From: Platerodrilus igneus | Lineage: Eukaryota > Arthropoda > Insecta > Coleoptera > Lycidae | Length of the DNA: 64,000 nucleotides | Direction: 5' to 3' | Assembly: GCA_036346225.1 (NCBI GenBank) | Contig: JARFIW010000942.1 | Coordinates: 2,625,001 to 2,689,000, forward strand | In this document: piece by piece, positions 31,136 to 41,750 of the stretch | Position numbering within the stretch: position 1 is the first letter of the stretch | How the letters are laid out: every line of letters begins with the position of its first letter | The notes under the pieces: generated by a model | Seen by the model: the letters and a program-made list of their open reading frames with translations, nothing else | What the model was told of the DNA's origin: nothing | Databases searched by the model: none | Program-made: the position numbers and the translations under genes

Positions 31136-32034
31136 GTTGTTTGTTTTAAACTATGTATATGGCTTGAAGAAAATTCTAAGGTTTCCCACACATTTTTATT
31201 TCAAAGGATATATGTGTTGTTACATATCATCATTCAGTTTTTAGTCCTGGAACTGATTAGACGCGTTTCTCCATTGTGTCTTATTCTGAGTTAACCTACA
31301 CATTTCCCTAAAATTCCCACAGTCTGCGTGCAATATTCTGATCTAAGTCTACATATACCTTTCTATTTCTATACCTGCTTGTAATATAGCCTGCACTATT
31401 CCCCAAAAATGCCTTAAAACATATTTTGTTCTTCTATTTCTCCTATTTTTTTTTTGTTTCAGACAGATATCTTTATTCCTTTACTATTTCTATAACCTCT
31501 ATGTTATTAACTTTATCTGTCCATATTGAAGCATAGCATTTGTAAAGACTTCTTCCTTTTCCTGTCTATTTCTCCTACTGTCCCTATTTTATAACTATAC
31601 AGTACTGTACTTCACACATATGTTTCCAACACTTTTTGTTTCTAATTTTGTTGTCTTCGAAAATAACCGCGGCTCTTTCTTGTTAGATACAGTCTGGTTC
31701 CTTTTCTATTGTTTTGTAAATATATACCCTATTTCACCGATATTCAGTGGAAGTGAAGTGGGTTAAGCAGCCTGTGACTACCAATATCCCCCAACCCTTG
31801 AACATATGCCAAATTAATAGTTTTCCAATAAATCCTCCCTGCACAATGAAGATTAGTTAAAAATATTGCAAAACCAACAACTGTAGTTGTTTATAATAAC
31901 AAGCAGGTTTAAGTACAATTTCCGTCTTTGAACTGGTTGAACCTTTACTGGTTTCTATTCTGAGCTAGTTTCCCAAAATCCCCACTGCCTGGATACAGCT
32001 CGGTTCCCCTTCCATTGTTTTGCAAATATATACC
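31136..32034. repeat. Unassigned repeat-rich sequence
   Basis: No gene. Contains a dispersed repeat (31741-31830) related to 16768-16860, and a 50-bp direct repeat (31686-31735 and 31986-32035) sharing GATACAG.CT.GGTTCC and TTTTG.AAATATATACCCT. The second copy ends where the LINE fragment begins. The ORF at 31109-31294 spans the BEL LTR edge and is not credible. Confidence 0.5.
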
Positions 32035-32240
32035 CTCATCATCATTTTGTTTTCGACCTTACTTAAGGTCGGTTTGAGGCAGCTCTAAATTCTTTTCTAT
32101 TCTGTGCTAATCTAAAAAGTTCTACATACCCTTCACAACTTAAATTTCTAATAATTTGACTAATATAGCTTGGTCTAGGTCTTCCTATACTCTTCTATCT
32201 ATTTCTTATCTACCTGGCTCTACATAGATATTAGCAACCT
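32035..32240 (-). mobile_element. RTE-like LINE 3' end
   Basis: The minus strand encodes GRPRPSYISQIIRNLSCEGY, then ELFRLAQNRKEFRAASNRP and a stop (32063-32065), the C-terminal tail shared by RTE/BovB-type LINE polymerases. After the stop comes an A-poor tail ending in TGATGATGAG, the short repeat typical of the 3' end of this LINE class. Only the last 50 codons are present, so it is a strongly 5'-truncated insertion. Confidence 0.8.
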
Positions 32241-32255
32241 AAGGGTAGTTAAAGA

Positions 32256-32410
32256 ATGTAACAATTTTATTTTCGATAATAATTCTTTGCATATAATTTC
32301 AAGAATAGTGTAACAATTTTATTAATAATAATAATTCTTTGCATATAATTTCAAGAATAATGTAACAATTTTATTAATAACAATAATAATTTGCATTCAA
32401 CTTCAAAAGT
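32256..32410. repeat. Tandem repeat, three copies of about 55-65 bp
   Basis: The unit contains TGTAACAATTTTATT, a run of ATAATAATAATT and TTTGCATATAATTTCAAGAA. The third copy is diverged. Confidence 0.85.
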
Positions 32411-33630
32411 AATACGCTAAGCCTGCATCGTCCTTTAATAATCTAGTTATATTCAGATATCTGTGTCCTATACAGCTATTTACAAGCACATCTCTGTTTG
32501 ATTGTTCCCCTCCTGACGGCGCGACCGCCCGAGCTGGTTATAAGATAGTCGGCCACAGGTGATAGAGATATCAACATGTTCCCTTGGTTGGAGGCCGGCA
32601 ATCTGCGAATCCATTTCAAATAGTGAGGATATCTTCGAATAACGCGCGACAAGTAGGATGCAACTTTAAAAAAACACACAAGGACACAGTAAAACACATA
32701 ATGTAAGGCGACAAGATATGATTCCACACGTGGAACGAAGGAATTATAGAAGTTGGTTTAGATGAATTGGTTTTAAATTGCAAACGCTGTTATCGTTGCT
32801 TGAAGAACGGGGATCCCGTCTTCCTTTGTCACAATGCGACAATTGCAGTTTTGGTTTGTAGATAGCTATAAGTTCTTTTTATGTGTTTCAAAATTTGGAA
32901 CACGTTAACTTGCTTTGATGTGTAATACATGTACACTGAAAAAGTTCCAACTAATTGTTGAGCTGGATTTACCAGTAGTAAAACGAAAGTTCATTGATTT
33001 AATGTTCTAAAAACAACATGCTTTGTTCCATATGAATCGTCGGTAATGTCAACAGGTGTTACTGACGTCATATTTTTCTACTTTGTATAGCTGACAGATG
33101 TTATTTTAAAAGCAAATGCTTTGAACAGCTTTAGTACAATATATGTAAACATGTATATTTTTATGATCAGCTTTATCTACATTAAAATTAGTATACATAA
33201 TTTTGAAAGCTCAAATGCTAATATTGTTAAGAGCTATTAATTTGTTATCTACCTGAAAAGATCTGCCCAGGTCAGAATCCTATTTGTACAACAAGTTCAT
33301 GTTTTAAAGTAAAGTGTTTGATTGAAAATAATAAAGACGAACATGAAAGTTAAAAGTTTAAGATTGATGCAGTTAATGATTAAATTTTTTGTAACAAGTT
33401 ATATTATTTTAAAAGAAATCTTTTAGTAAACAATTATTTCTAGATTAAAGGTTTTTTTATTTTGATCAAGTGTGATCAAATCTTATTACATAAAGCTAAA
33501 ACCCTTCTAAGTAATAAATTGATGCCAATTTTATATTGGAAATACTTTTTTATTATTTCTTTATGTATTTTTGCAGGACACAAATGGTGTTCCACTTTTT
33601 TATTTATTTAACTATCACAATTTCTTACAG
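32411..33630. other. No gene recognised
   Basis: About 1.2 kb, AT-rich to the right, with a GC-richer patch at 32510-32560. The antisense ORF at 32476-32727 has no recognisable motif. It could be intron sequence before the exon-like block at 33631. Confidence 0.45.
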
Positions 33631-33771
33631 GAGCTGCGTCTTATTTTATTAAGACAGGTTTTTGTCAGCGAAGGCGATCATTTTTTCTTTGGGTCTCCAC
33701 GTCCGCCTTTAGAACTATGCTATGCAATTATCGTGATTACATCAGGACTTGGTGGCGCCTATTTGATTTAG
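33631..33771 (+). other. Exon-like block after a strong acceptor
   Basis: The acceptor AATTTCTTACAG precedes an open stretch. One frame encodes ELRLILLRQVFVSEGDHFFF and ends LGGAYLI with a stop at 33769-33771. A second frame is also open and contains YIRTWWRLFDLA. Which frame, if any, is used cannot be decided. No family recognised. Confidence 0.22.
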
Positions 33772-33775
33772 CTTA

Positions 33776-34208
33776 AATTTGATCTGCAAACAGAATTCGA
33801 CTTACCCCCCACTTCTCATTGCTCTACCCAGGAATAGACCCCTAGTTGTGTCGGAAGATTTTTGGGACAATAAGTATTACTTGCGCCAAAACAAATAAAT
33901 AACAAAATACGTTTCACTGACGCCCATGAGTGGGGTCAGTCATATATAAAAAAAAATACGCTTCAATAGCGCCACAACCTACGCAAAAAAAAATACGTTA
34001 CAAGAACTCCAACATGTTTATATGATTCCCATTTATAAAGAAATGAAATATAACCTGGTTATTCCCTCCAAAAAAGGAAAAGTGTTAAATTGTATGTTAT
34101 GGTAAGGCTTAAGCAGCGAATCGCTGCTAACATGCCAGACCACTAACTAATTGTGAGGTATGTCATGGTGAAATTTAGTTAACTGATTTTTATTAATTTT
34201 TTGTTTGT
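33776..34208. other. No gene recognised
   Basis: AT-rich; holds three AAAAAAAATACG-like runs and, at 33919-33940, GACGCCCATGAGTGGGGTC, which resembles the degenerate primer-binding sites found in the LTRs of this window. Confidence 0.4.
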
Positions 34209-34680
34209 TTAGGAACTTACTTAAGGTCGGTTTGTCGCAGCTCTAAATTTTTTTCTATTCTGAGCTAGTCTAAAAAGGCCTACATATTCTTCACAACCTA
34301 AATCTCCAATAATTTAACTAATATAGCTTTGTCTAGGTCTTCCTACTCTATTTTTATTTGGTGGTCTATAATTTAAGACCTTACTAAATAGTTCCTTAAT
34401 CCCTAATCGGTGCCCTATCATTCTATCTCTGCTGACCTTTAATTGTTTCCACATACAGGGTTCCTCACCTATCCTTCTATATCTTCCTCATTTGTTACTC
34501 TATCTGTCCAACTAATCTTTAACATTCTCCTGTAACATCAAGTTTCAAAAGCTTCCATTTTTTTCTTATCTACCTCTATAATTGTCCAAGTCTCGCTACC
34601 GTATAATAGAACGCTCCATACGTGCGACTTTAAGAAACTTTTTCTATTATCTGAACTAATACTATTACCTATTAGTAAGT
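34209..34680 (-). mobile_element. Second RTE-like LINE 3' fragment, longer
   Basis: The minus strand reads, with interruptions, SHVWSVLLYGSETWTI, MEAFET, YRRMLKISWTDRVTNEED and then the same C-terminal tail as the fragment at 32035-32240 (stop at 34221-34223). These are hallmark post-RT motifs of RTE/BovB-type LINEs. Stops after MEAFET and in the following region make it a pseudogene. Both fragments point to one LINE family in this genome that may also mobilise the SINE. Confidence 0.8.
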
Positions 34681-34689
34681 GTTTCCACC

Positions 34690-34990
34690 CACTCGATGTC
34701 CTGCTATCTATAAATCTCTATCCAAATCGATCTTCGTTCCTTTAAATAACCACCCTATGTCCTTCTGCCTTTAAATCGCTATCCAAATCAATCCCAAATC
34801 TATTTAAATATTCGTCGCTTCGCCGTCGCTTATATAACCACTCTATGTCCTTCCGCCTTTTAATCTCTATCCAAATCCAACTTCGTCCCTATGTATAACC
34901 ACTCGATTTTCCTTCCGCCTTTCCCAATATCGTTCCAAATCTATTCAAGTACTCGTCGCTTCGCCGTCGCACTATTACCAATCTTTACAC
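34690..34990. repeat. Degenerate tandem repeat with CTATGTCCTTCTGCC units
   Basis: Variants of CCACTCTATGTCCTTCCGCC and TATCCAAATC recur at about 34695, 34748, 34838 and 34900; GTCGCTTCGCCGTCGC occurs at about 34815 and 34958. The small ORF at 34891-35088 derives from it. Confidence 0.65.
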
Positions 34991-35090
34991 TTTTTATTAT
35001 CGTCGTCGTTGCTTATTTATCTTTCGCTGCTGCTCTTTACCCTTCTTTATTCAATCAAAAACTATTCAAAATCAAACACTTTTATTAACT

Positions 35091-35466
35091 TTTTAAAATC
35101 GTACACAAATTAGCGCAGTTCTATAAAAACACGTCGTTATACCAAAATTTTCGAAAATAAACTCCTTTTAAATCGTACACAAATTAGCGCAGTTCAATAA
35201 AAAAACACGTCTTTATACAAACAAATTTCGAAAATATCTCCTTTTAAATCGTACACAAATTAGCGCAGTTCAATAAAAAAACACGTCTTTATACAAACAA
35301 ATTTCGAAAATATCTCTTTTAAATCGTACACAAATTAGCGCAGTTCTATGAAAACACGTCTTTTTACAAAAAAATTTCGAAATCATCTCCTTTTAAATCG
35401 TACACAAATTAGCGCAGTTCAATAAAAACACGTCTTTATACAAACAAATTTCGAAAAAATCTCCCT
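35091..35466. repeat. Minisatellite, five copies of about 75 bp
   Basis: The unit contains ATCGTACACAAATTAGCGCA, then AAAACACGTCTTTATACAAA and TTTCGAAAATATCTCC. Copies start at 35098, 35172, 35248, 35323 and 35397 (periods 74, 76, 75, 74). Units are contiguous with no unique spacers. Confidence 0.95.
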
Positions 35467-36068
35467 TTGTTTTCTTTCCAAGGCGACCATTATAACATTT
35501 CTTGCCTACTAAATTATAAAATTACATAACTAAAATCGTCCAATAATATCCAAACACTACGTTTGTGTCGCACATACCATAATTCATGTCCTTTTACACT
35601 TTCATAATTCACATAAAAGTCTAGTATTGGTCCTAAATATTTACAGTCCTTCAATCACATTTGACGTTGTTATAACTAATAATTTTGAGCTTACAAATTT
35701 TGTCCAAAAGTTGATTCTATTTAAAATAAAAAGCCAAAATAAATCACACTTGAACCTGGATGCGTGGTTGATAGTGAACATCCATAGACGCATCCGGTTT
35801 TTGGACGGCAAATGTACTTTCAATGGCCTATAAAATTTAAACTCGGTATAAACCCTTGAGTACTGTGCATCTTACTACGTCATTTAGTCATTTTAATTTA
35901 CCTTTTGGCACTTATATTTCAACTACCATTTTGAATTGTACTTTAGCATATGTAAAATACGGCAAACATACATTTTTACATTATGTGATCAAATATATGG
36001 ATTATTTTGCTTGGCATACACTATCTTGTACTAAACAACCCTTAGAACCCTTGGTAGCTCCCTCAAAC

Positions 36069-36070
<2 letters not shown>
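35467..36070. other. Unassigned, possibly an LTR fragment
   Basis: No supported gene; ORFs at 35627-35833 and 35856-36116 lack motifs. It ends at (TA)n like the LTRs of this window, so it may be the remains of another LTR, but no terminus or donor was recognised. Confidence 0.35.

Positions 36071-36108
<38 letters not shown>
36071..36108. repeat. (TA)n microsatellite
   Basis: First of the (TA)n blocks that join the LTR chain between here and 45568. Confidence 0.95.
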
Positions 36109-36110
<2 letters not shown>

Positions 36111-36149
36111 CTGTGATTTTGTTAGGAAATCCTTTTTGGATCGGCTCAC

Positions 36150-36442
36150 TAACTCGTGCTCCACATTTTGAGCGTCATAGAATTGCTGCGGTTTGGAATT
36201 GAGCCCCTATGTTGGATTGACATAAAATTGCTGTGATTCTTCTTTGGATCGGCTCACTAACTCGTGCCTCTCACATTGGGCGTAATAAAATTGCTCTGAA
36301 TCCTTTTTGGATCGGCTCTATAAAATTGCTTTGAATCATTGAAAAAAAACTTAAAACTTTGTGTCCCACGTTTCAGACAGCATAAAATTGCAGTGATACT
36401 CTTTGGAACAGCTCTACTAAGTCAGCGTCATAAAAATGCTTG
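36150..36442 (-). repeat. Array of about six LTR-terminus/PBS-like units
   Basis: On the plus strand each unit reads roughly CTCGTGC.CC.CATTTTGAGCG, then TCATA(G/A)AATTGCTGTGAT, then CCTTTTTGGATCGGCTC. Units lie near 36153-36188, 36198-36237, 36261-36301, 36313-36335 (short), 36361-36398 and 36412-36442. In the LTR's sense direction each is a terminus-like ATCACAGCAATTTTA followed by a degenerate tRNA-Lys-type PBS such as TACGCCCAATGTGAGAGGC. Confidence 0.7.
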
Positions 36443-37814
36443 CTACAAAAGAAAACTCTATGTTGAGTATCTTCTGAAGATGCTCTCCAAATTTCGATAC
36501 TTCGGCTACCTCTGCTCACTGCGTCCTCCTAGATACCACAGCTACTCATTCTTCCAACAACCTTTGTAGTTAATCATAAAAAAATTAAAAAATATTTCGA
36601 CAAAAACAAACAACCCTTTTATTCTGCTAACTTAAAAGATCAATTCTCACAATTTCAGGTTACAGTTAATGTTCACGTTACAACATTTCGTACTTCTATT
36701 TAAATGGCAAACATCTATCTAAAATCCCCATAAATTTTATGTACCTCAACATTTCATATTTTATTAAAAGTAGATGGGCCTATCCTCTACCCTTAATTTA
36801 CTTCCCCGGTTTATGTTAAGCTCAGTATAAACCTTGTTATTTCCTGTGCATAAATTTTTGCATTTTCAAATTATACCAAAGATTCGTTTACTTCTTACAT
36901 TGATAACATATTATTCAAGTATTTAACCCCCTCCCCTCAGATTAATAATAAAAAATTGTCCTTTACATGTGTCCATAAAATTAAATTTTAGTTTATAAAA
37001 ATTTTCACCACAAAAATAATAACCAAATCACTTATAAATCAAAATAACTACGCACCAGCACAACAATTTCAAAAATAAAAATCGTTACCTGGAGTGTTCT
37101 TTCAGATTACCACCTCCATAGATGACTTTTCACCAGACTGCTTGTACCTGCATTACGCCATCTTACTCGTTCATCCAAATCATGACCAATTTGCAGACGC
37201 CTTTCATCAGACTGCACGTACAATAACCAAACCACACCTCTTCGTTCAGTTAATGATGCCACCAACACCCTCGTTTAAAATATAAATGCTTCTACTTACG
37301 TAGCATCCAGCTTTTAATTATTATAATTCATTTTTATTCAACCCGTTAATTACTCTGTACCCACTTGTGCGTTATAAACACTTGTAATAATTTTTGGCGG
37401 TCTGCACTGTACGCGGTATTAAAAACTAGGATGTTCTTCAAATTATCATCGAGAAGTCAGATGATAAGAGCGAAATATAAAAGCGAAAAATAAGAGAGCA
37501 AATCTACCTCTCACCTTTCTTATATATTTTCAGCCCCACTTAGTTTGCACGTATTCTCTTTAACCATTCTTTGAAAACCTTCAAACTGCCACTCAATTCT
37601 AAGAATTTACTATACAAACATCTAACAAACTTTTAAAAACCGAGAAAAACTACGTACGTTTTCTAACCGTTTAAATTTACCGTGAATTTTGTCCTCTCTT
37701 ATTCCCCACAAACAAATCCAATGCACGCCACCTATGTGCGCGTCTGTATCGTTATTGTAGTCCAGCTTTTATAACAACTTTTTATGTCTTTGTCTTTCTT
37801 ATTGTCCCACTATT

Positions 37815-37970
37815 ACCATATTATTATTATTATTAATATAATAATAATAATATAATAATATATATATATATATATATATATAATATAATATATATATATA
37901 TAATAATATATAATATATATATATATATAATAATATAATAATATTAATATTATTATTATTATTATTATAC
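37815..37970. repeat. Compound (TTA)n/(TA)n microsatellite
   Basis: TTA repeats, then TA, then TAA and TA again, nearly palindromic over about 155 bases; inside the solo LTR. The antisense Ile-rich ORF is an artefact of it. Confidence 0.95.
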
Positions 37971-38553
37971 TATTACCACGTTGTCTACGGTTAAAGCTCC
38001 CTTCGTATTTGAAAAATCGATATGGTGTAACACAAACCTGTTGCATCTGCGCTCTCCTATTAGCCTCTACAAATATACTTGTTTACTACGCGTTTGAAAG
38101 ATGTTTGTCATTTATCCATCTGTTATTTTCATCTCAATTTGTTACGTTGTAAAGATTTTGTCTCCTAGTCCTATCCATCTGTTTTTAAAATAGTGGTCTG
38201 TTATTATAAACCTTGAGTCTGTCCGTTAGCATAATACTTCGAATTGTCGTTTCAACGTTTTTAGTCTTAATAGGAACTATTTATTTACCCAAGCTTTAAT
38301 TCCTTGAAAACCTTGACTGCTATAGCTTGTTTGTACTCTTCTACCTTGTACCTTTTCTACGAATGCTTTAATTTATAATTTTAAATAAATGTACGTCGTT
38401 TACATTGCCGTATACAAATAAAACTTACATTATAACATGTAATTTTGTCCCAAATTGAAGCTTTTCAAATAAATTATGGATTTTTACGTACAGGGTCATT
38501 AAATAAATAAACGCTTGTCTTATTTACCCATGTTTACGGTTACCCGTACACAG

Positions 38554-38555
<2 letters not shown>

Positions 38556-38605
<50 letters not shown>
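38556..38605. repeat. (TA)n microsatellite
   Basis: About 25 TA units between two LTRs of opposite orientation. Confidence 0.95.
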
Positions 38606-38608
<3 letters not shown>

Positions 38609-39880
38609 AGTGAATTTGAATGGTAAAAGGGGTTAGATAATTTATTTAATAATTTATTTTAAGTTTCAGCATATATATACCAAAAGCAACAATTTGTAAC
38701 ACTTTGCAAATTATTAGTGTAGGGTTTAATTTTACAAATAACTTTCAGGATGCTTAAATGCAATGTAGCAGAATAATCTAACCATCAATACTGATTAAAG
38801 TAGCATGTGTTGTAATGTAAATATTCTTTTACAGTAGAAATCGATAATTCTACGTTAACAATTAAGGAAGCTACAAGATTAATTTTCATAATTCGGCAGA
38901 TGTAAATATTAATAGCATGTATAGTATAGCATGTAAAAATAGCGCATGGTAAACTATTAACATATTTAAGTGAAGAGGTTAATTATAGCAAAGGGATAGT
39001 TATTTTGAAAAGCTGTATGTATCCTTTTAAACCATTGTAGTTCAAGTGCAAAGCTCGATGTTTATTCTTAAAAGCTTTTCAGATTCTTTTAGTGTAGAAA
39101 TCAATAATTCCACGGTCATACATTTTGTGGAAGGAGATATTTTACCAGTACATTTAAAGATCAATAAGTACAACCGTCGCTAGGTTTCCGGGTATTAAGG
39201 CAGATAACGTGCACAAACATAATGTGTTATGTGTTCGTTTAACACGAAAACGAAACGTGGAACAGAGAAAGATTATTGGATTTCATATATACAAGTAAGA
39301 TACTGGGTGTCTGAATGTTGTTTTGAGTAGGGAAATTGTCGATTGAATCTTAACCTTCGTTTACAGAGAAGTGGAGAACGATCTTCATGCATGTTGTTAA
39401 CAGTAGACAAAGAAAGGTTATTTTGGGCAGAATGAGGAGGAGAGAGAGGGATATAATACGAAGTTTGTTAAGCTCGGGGTTATTTTATCAAGGACAGATA
39501 AAAGTTGGAAACAAGGTAATGGAGTAAGGGCAGAGAGAGTAAAAGATAGGAGATGTTGTATGCATGTCAGATTGAGACGACAGCTATAATACGAGTACTA
39601 TTATGGGCGTGGGTTAGACGCTAAACTTTTGCCAGTAGGGACTTAATTTCAAGGAAGTGAGTATCCGTTAAAAGGTTAAGCTCGGTTTTTCGTAGAAAAT
39701 ATTTTGTTTGTATCGTCAAAATTCTAGGATTTGGGTGGCAGTTAATGTTTGTGTAGAAATTTCGGAAAAATGAGTAAAAGTTAGCTTGTGGGTTTTTAAG
39801 GATTGGGTTACCGTTGAAAGTTTTATTTGGTTGTATTGACGAATTTTTGAGAATTTAAGAGGTTTAGAGGGGCAGAAAAA

Positions 39881-39890
39881 CCTATATAAG
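39881..39890 (+). promoter_or_regulatory. TATA box of the plus-strand solo LTR
   Basis: CCTATATAAG followed 25-30 bases downstream by a CTCTCTCGTATCTTCACT initiation-like region. Best promoter candidate of the LTR set. Confidence 0.5.
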
Positions 39891-40178
39891 CACGAGGATT
39901 TGGTGGCAGGGCTCTCTCGTATCTTCACTTCTCTTTACGCGCTAATTACTACGCAAGTCTACAAGTAATAAGAGTCTTTAAGTACAGTTTGAAACATAAC
40001 TAACACAAGTGGTGTTTAGTTCGATAAACAGTCAGCAATTTATTGTGAAAGCTTTTAAAATGTGCAGCAAGAAAGTACAGTCTGCTTGATATTTTGTTGG
40101 GTTCATTGTATGCACATTAAATAGTAGAGGTCCATGGTAGAAAGATTTGATTGTATACCTACTATAAATGGGATCCGT

Positions 40179-40564
40179 AGCCGAATTAGAGGAATTTGGA
40201 AATCTCTGGTAGTCGAGAGGACAGAGTAGCAGTTAGCAGTTACCGTTGGTGCAGTCCTGATTGGTGGACATTCCTGAAGGCGCAGCTAAGGATAAAGGCA
40301 GCAGATGTCGATGGAAATCTAGGTAACGGATGTTCATTAAAAATTTGCTTTTTTGTTTAACTGATGTGCAAAGCCGAATTAGAGGAATTTAAAAATCTTT
40401 GGTAATTGAGAGGACAGAGTAGCAGCTAGCAGTTACCGTTGGTGCAGTCCTGATTGGTAGACATTCCTGAAGGCGCAGCTAATGATAAAGGCAGCAGACG
40501 TCGATGGAAATCCAAGTAACGGGTGATCATTAAAAATTTGCTTTTTGTGTTTAACTGATGTGCA
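40179..40564 (+). repeat. 193-bp tandem duplication carrying a splice donor
   Basis: Two copies (40179-40371 and 40372-40564) share AGCCGAATTAGAGGAATTT, GGACAGAGTAGCAG, TTACCGTTGGTGCAGTCCTG and TTAACTGATGTGCA. The first ends its exon-like part with ATCTAG|GTAACGG (GT at 40323), the second with TCCAA|GTAACGG (GT at 40516). Differences are mostly substitutions, so the duplication is not recent. Confidence 0.9.
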
Positions 40565-41088
40565 ATGACTTGTACTTTATGGGTATGTGCTGTGAAACTA
40601 AAAGTAAAAAAATCGAAAACAGTTAATGATTGAACTTTTAGGATATTATTTTTCTATATTTTGCTTAAGAGGGATTTAGGTTATTAAAATGATTGTGGTA
40701 CTATTTTATTATGTGCCAGATGAAAGGGCTTTTTTGTAATTTGTTGTGCTGAAATTAGCATGAGTAATTAAAAGTTTCACTATGAGCTCGTATTAAGCCA
40801 GGGGTAACGTAAGCGCGGTGGTAGAGCTCTTTTACTTTTAATAATTTTTAATCTGGGTAATATGAAATAAAATGAATTATTTAAAAAAAGGGGAACTTCT
40901 AATATAATTAATCTATGAACTAGAAACTGATAATAATTTTAGTGTATAATTTTTCTCTGAATAAATCGAGGAGAGTTATCGTTGCAGCATTTTCTTTTTG
41001 TGGCGTAGTTATTTTTCAGACAGAAGCAAAGCAGCCGTGGCAAACTTTATTGTTGGAGTTTATTTCAAAGGTAACTTTAGAATATCTA

Positions 41089-41284
41089 TGACGCCCAAAG
41101 GTGTGGGACTCGAATTAGCTTTAGGAACCAGAGTTTGCAGCATTTAGAACGACCAACAATGGAGCTCGAGTTAATTGGAGTTCATCACACAGGAGGTTTC
41201 ATAGTAATTTAAGTCGAACCCAAGCGTGGGGCTTTAGTACCAAGGTAAATACAGAGAAACTATGGCGTCCAAGTCGTGGGGCCG
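41089..41284 (+). repeat. Array of four LTR-terminus/PBS-like units
   Basis: Degenerate PBS blocks begin near 41089 (GACGCCCAAAGGTGTGGGAC), 41149 (ACGACCAACAATGGAGCTCG), 41215 (GAACCCAAGCGTGGGGCTTT) and 41261 (TATGGCGTCCAAGTCGTGGG). The second is preceded by CAGCATTTAGA, matching the terminus plus spacer order of the other LTRs. Confidence 0.65.
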
Positions 41285-41341
41285 TAGTAATAGCATTTGA
41301 AGATTCGTGTGTTTAGGCAGTCTTTAATAGAAAACACAGAA

Positions 41342-41344
<3 letters not shown>

Positions 41345-41386
<42 letters not shown>
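41345..41386. repeat. (TA)n microsatellite
   Basis: About 21 TA units between the plus solo LTR and the R-U5/PBS segment. Confidence 0.95.
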
Positions 41387-41389
<3 letters not shown>

Positions 41390-41728
41390 CTATTTAGTTT
41401 CGTTTTTCTTAAAATAAAACTTTGTTTATTTTGGTGGGCTGGATTTTTGAGCTATCCCACTTTTTCTATTCCTAGTTGACCCCTCCTTGCTCATGCAACA
41501 AGTCTTCAACGCGGCACCCAACAAGGGTTAAAAGTGTGTATATTACATGCGAACCACCGAAAAGGTCGAACAATTATTGTTGTCGCGAGTGAACACGGTG
41601 TCGTTTAAGTATCGCTATACAGTTTACTTTTGTTGCACTACAGACCACGTTGTTAGTAAAGAATAATTCAAGTAAGTCTTTATGCTATTTATCCTCGCAC
41701 TATATATCTTTTAGAATCCACAAATACA
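41387..41728 (+). repeat. R-U5/PBS/leader segment of another LTR element, copy 1
   Basis: Homologous to 45569-45955. It has a polyadenylation-like AATAAAACTTTGTTTATTTT, a PBS-like GCGGCACCCAACAAGGG (41511-41527) and a splice donor TTCAA|GTAAGT (GT at 41672). This is the order expected of the end of a 5' LTR and the start of an element body. Its left edge is cut by (TA)n and it is interrupted at CAATATATA by the next LTR. Confidence 0.6.
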
Positions 41729-41750
41729 ATATATATATATATATATATAT
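41729..41750. repeat. (TA)n microsatellite
   Basis: The homologous site in the second leader copy is only CAATATATAG (45957-45966), so this (TA)n was extended at or after insertion of the following LTR. Confidence 0.9.

Larger units (their letters stand above)
36109..38555 (-). repeat. Solo LTR of the (TA)n family with six-unit PBS-like array
   Basis: It begins TACTGTGATTTTG and ends CGTACACAGTA, a 7-bp terminal inverted repeat TACTGTG/CACAGTA, between two (TA)n blocks. On the minus strand it has a TATA-like ATATATAAG at about 37518-37530 and a donor CCAG|GTAACG with GT at 37087-37088. The U5 end (36150-36442) is an array of LTR-terminus/PBS-like units. No coding sequence; ORFs at 36339-36569, 37094-37285 and 37813-38046 are spurious. 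Confidence 0.62.
38606..41344 (+). repeat. Solo LTR of the (TA)n family, plus orientation
   Basis: It lies between (TA)n blocks. In plus orientation it has a TATA box CCTATATAAGCACG (39881-39890), a presumed initiation region with CTCTCTCGTATC about 30 bases later, a 193-bp tandem duplication ending each time in a donor (40179-40564), and an array of PBS-like units at the U5 end (41089-41284). This is the same order as in the antisense siblings. No coding remnant is present. The region from 38606 to 39880 would be U3. Confidence 0.58.

Noticed and set aside
33919..33940. GACGCCCATGAGTGGGGTC as a primer-binding site
   Set aside because: It resembles the degenerate PBS motif, but no LTR terminus precedes it, so it was only mentioned and not annotated as an element.
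35091..35466. Regular repeats that could suggest a CRISPR array
   Set aside because: Units are contiguous, about 75 bp, without unique spacers, in a eukaryotic TE context; it is a minisatellite.
37813..38046. 77-codon antisense ORF rich in Ile and Tyr
   Set aside because: It is the translation of a (TTA)n/(TA)n microsatellite.
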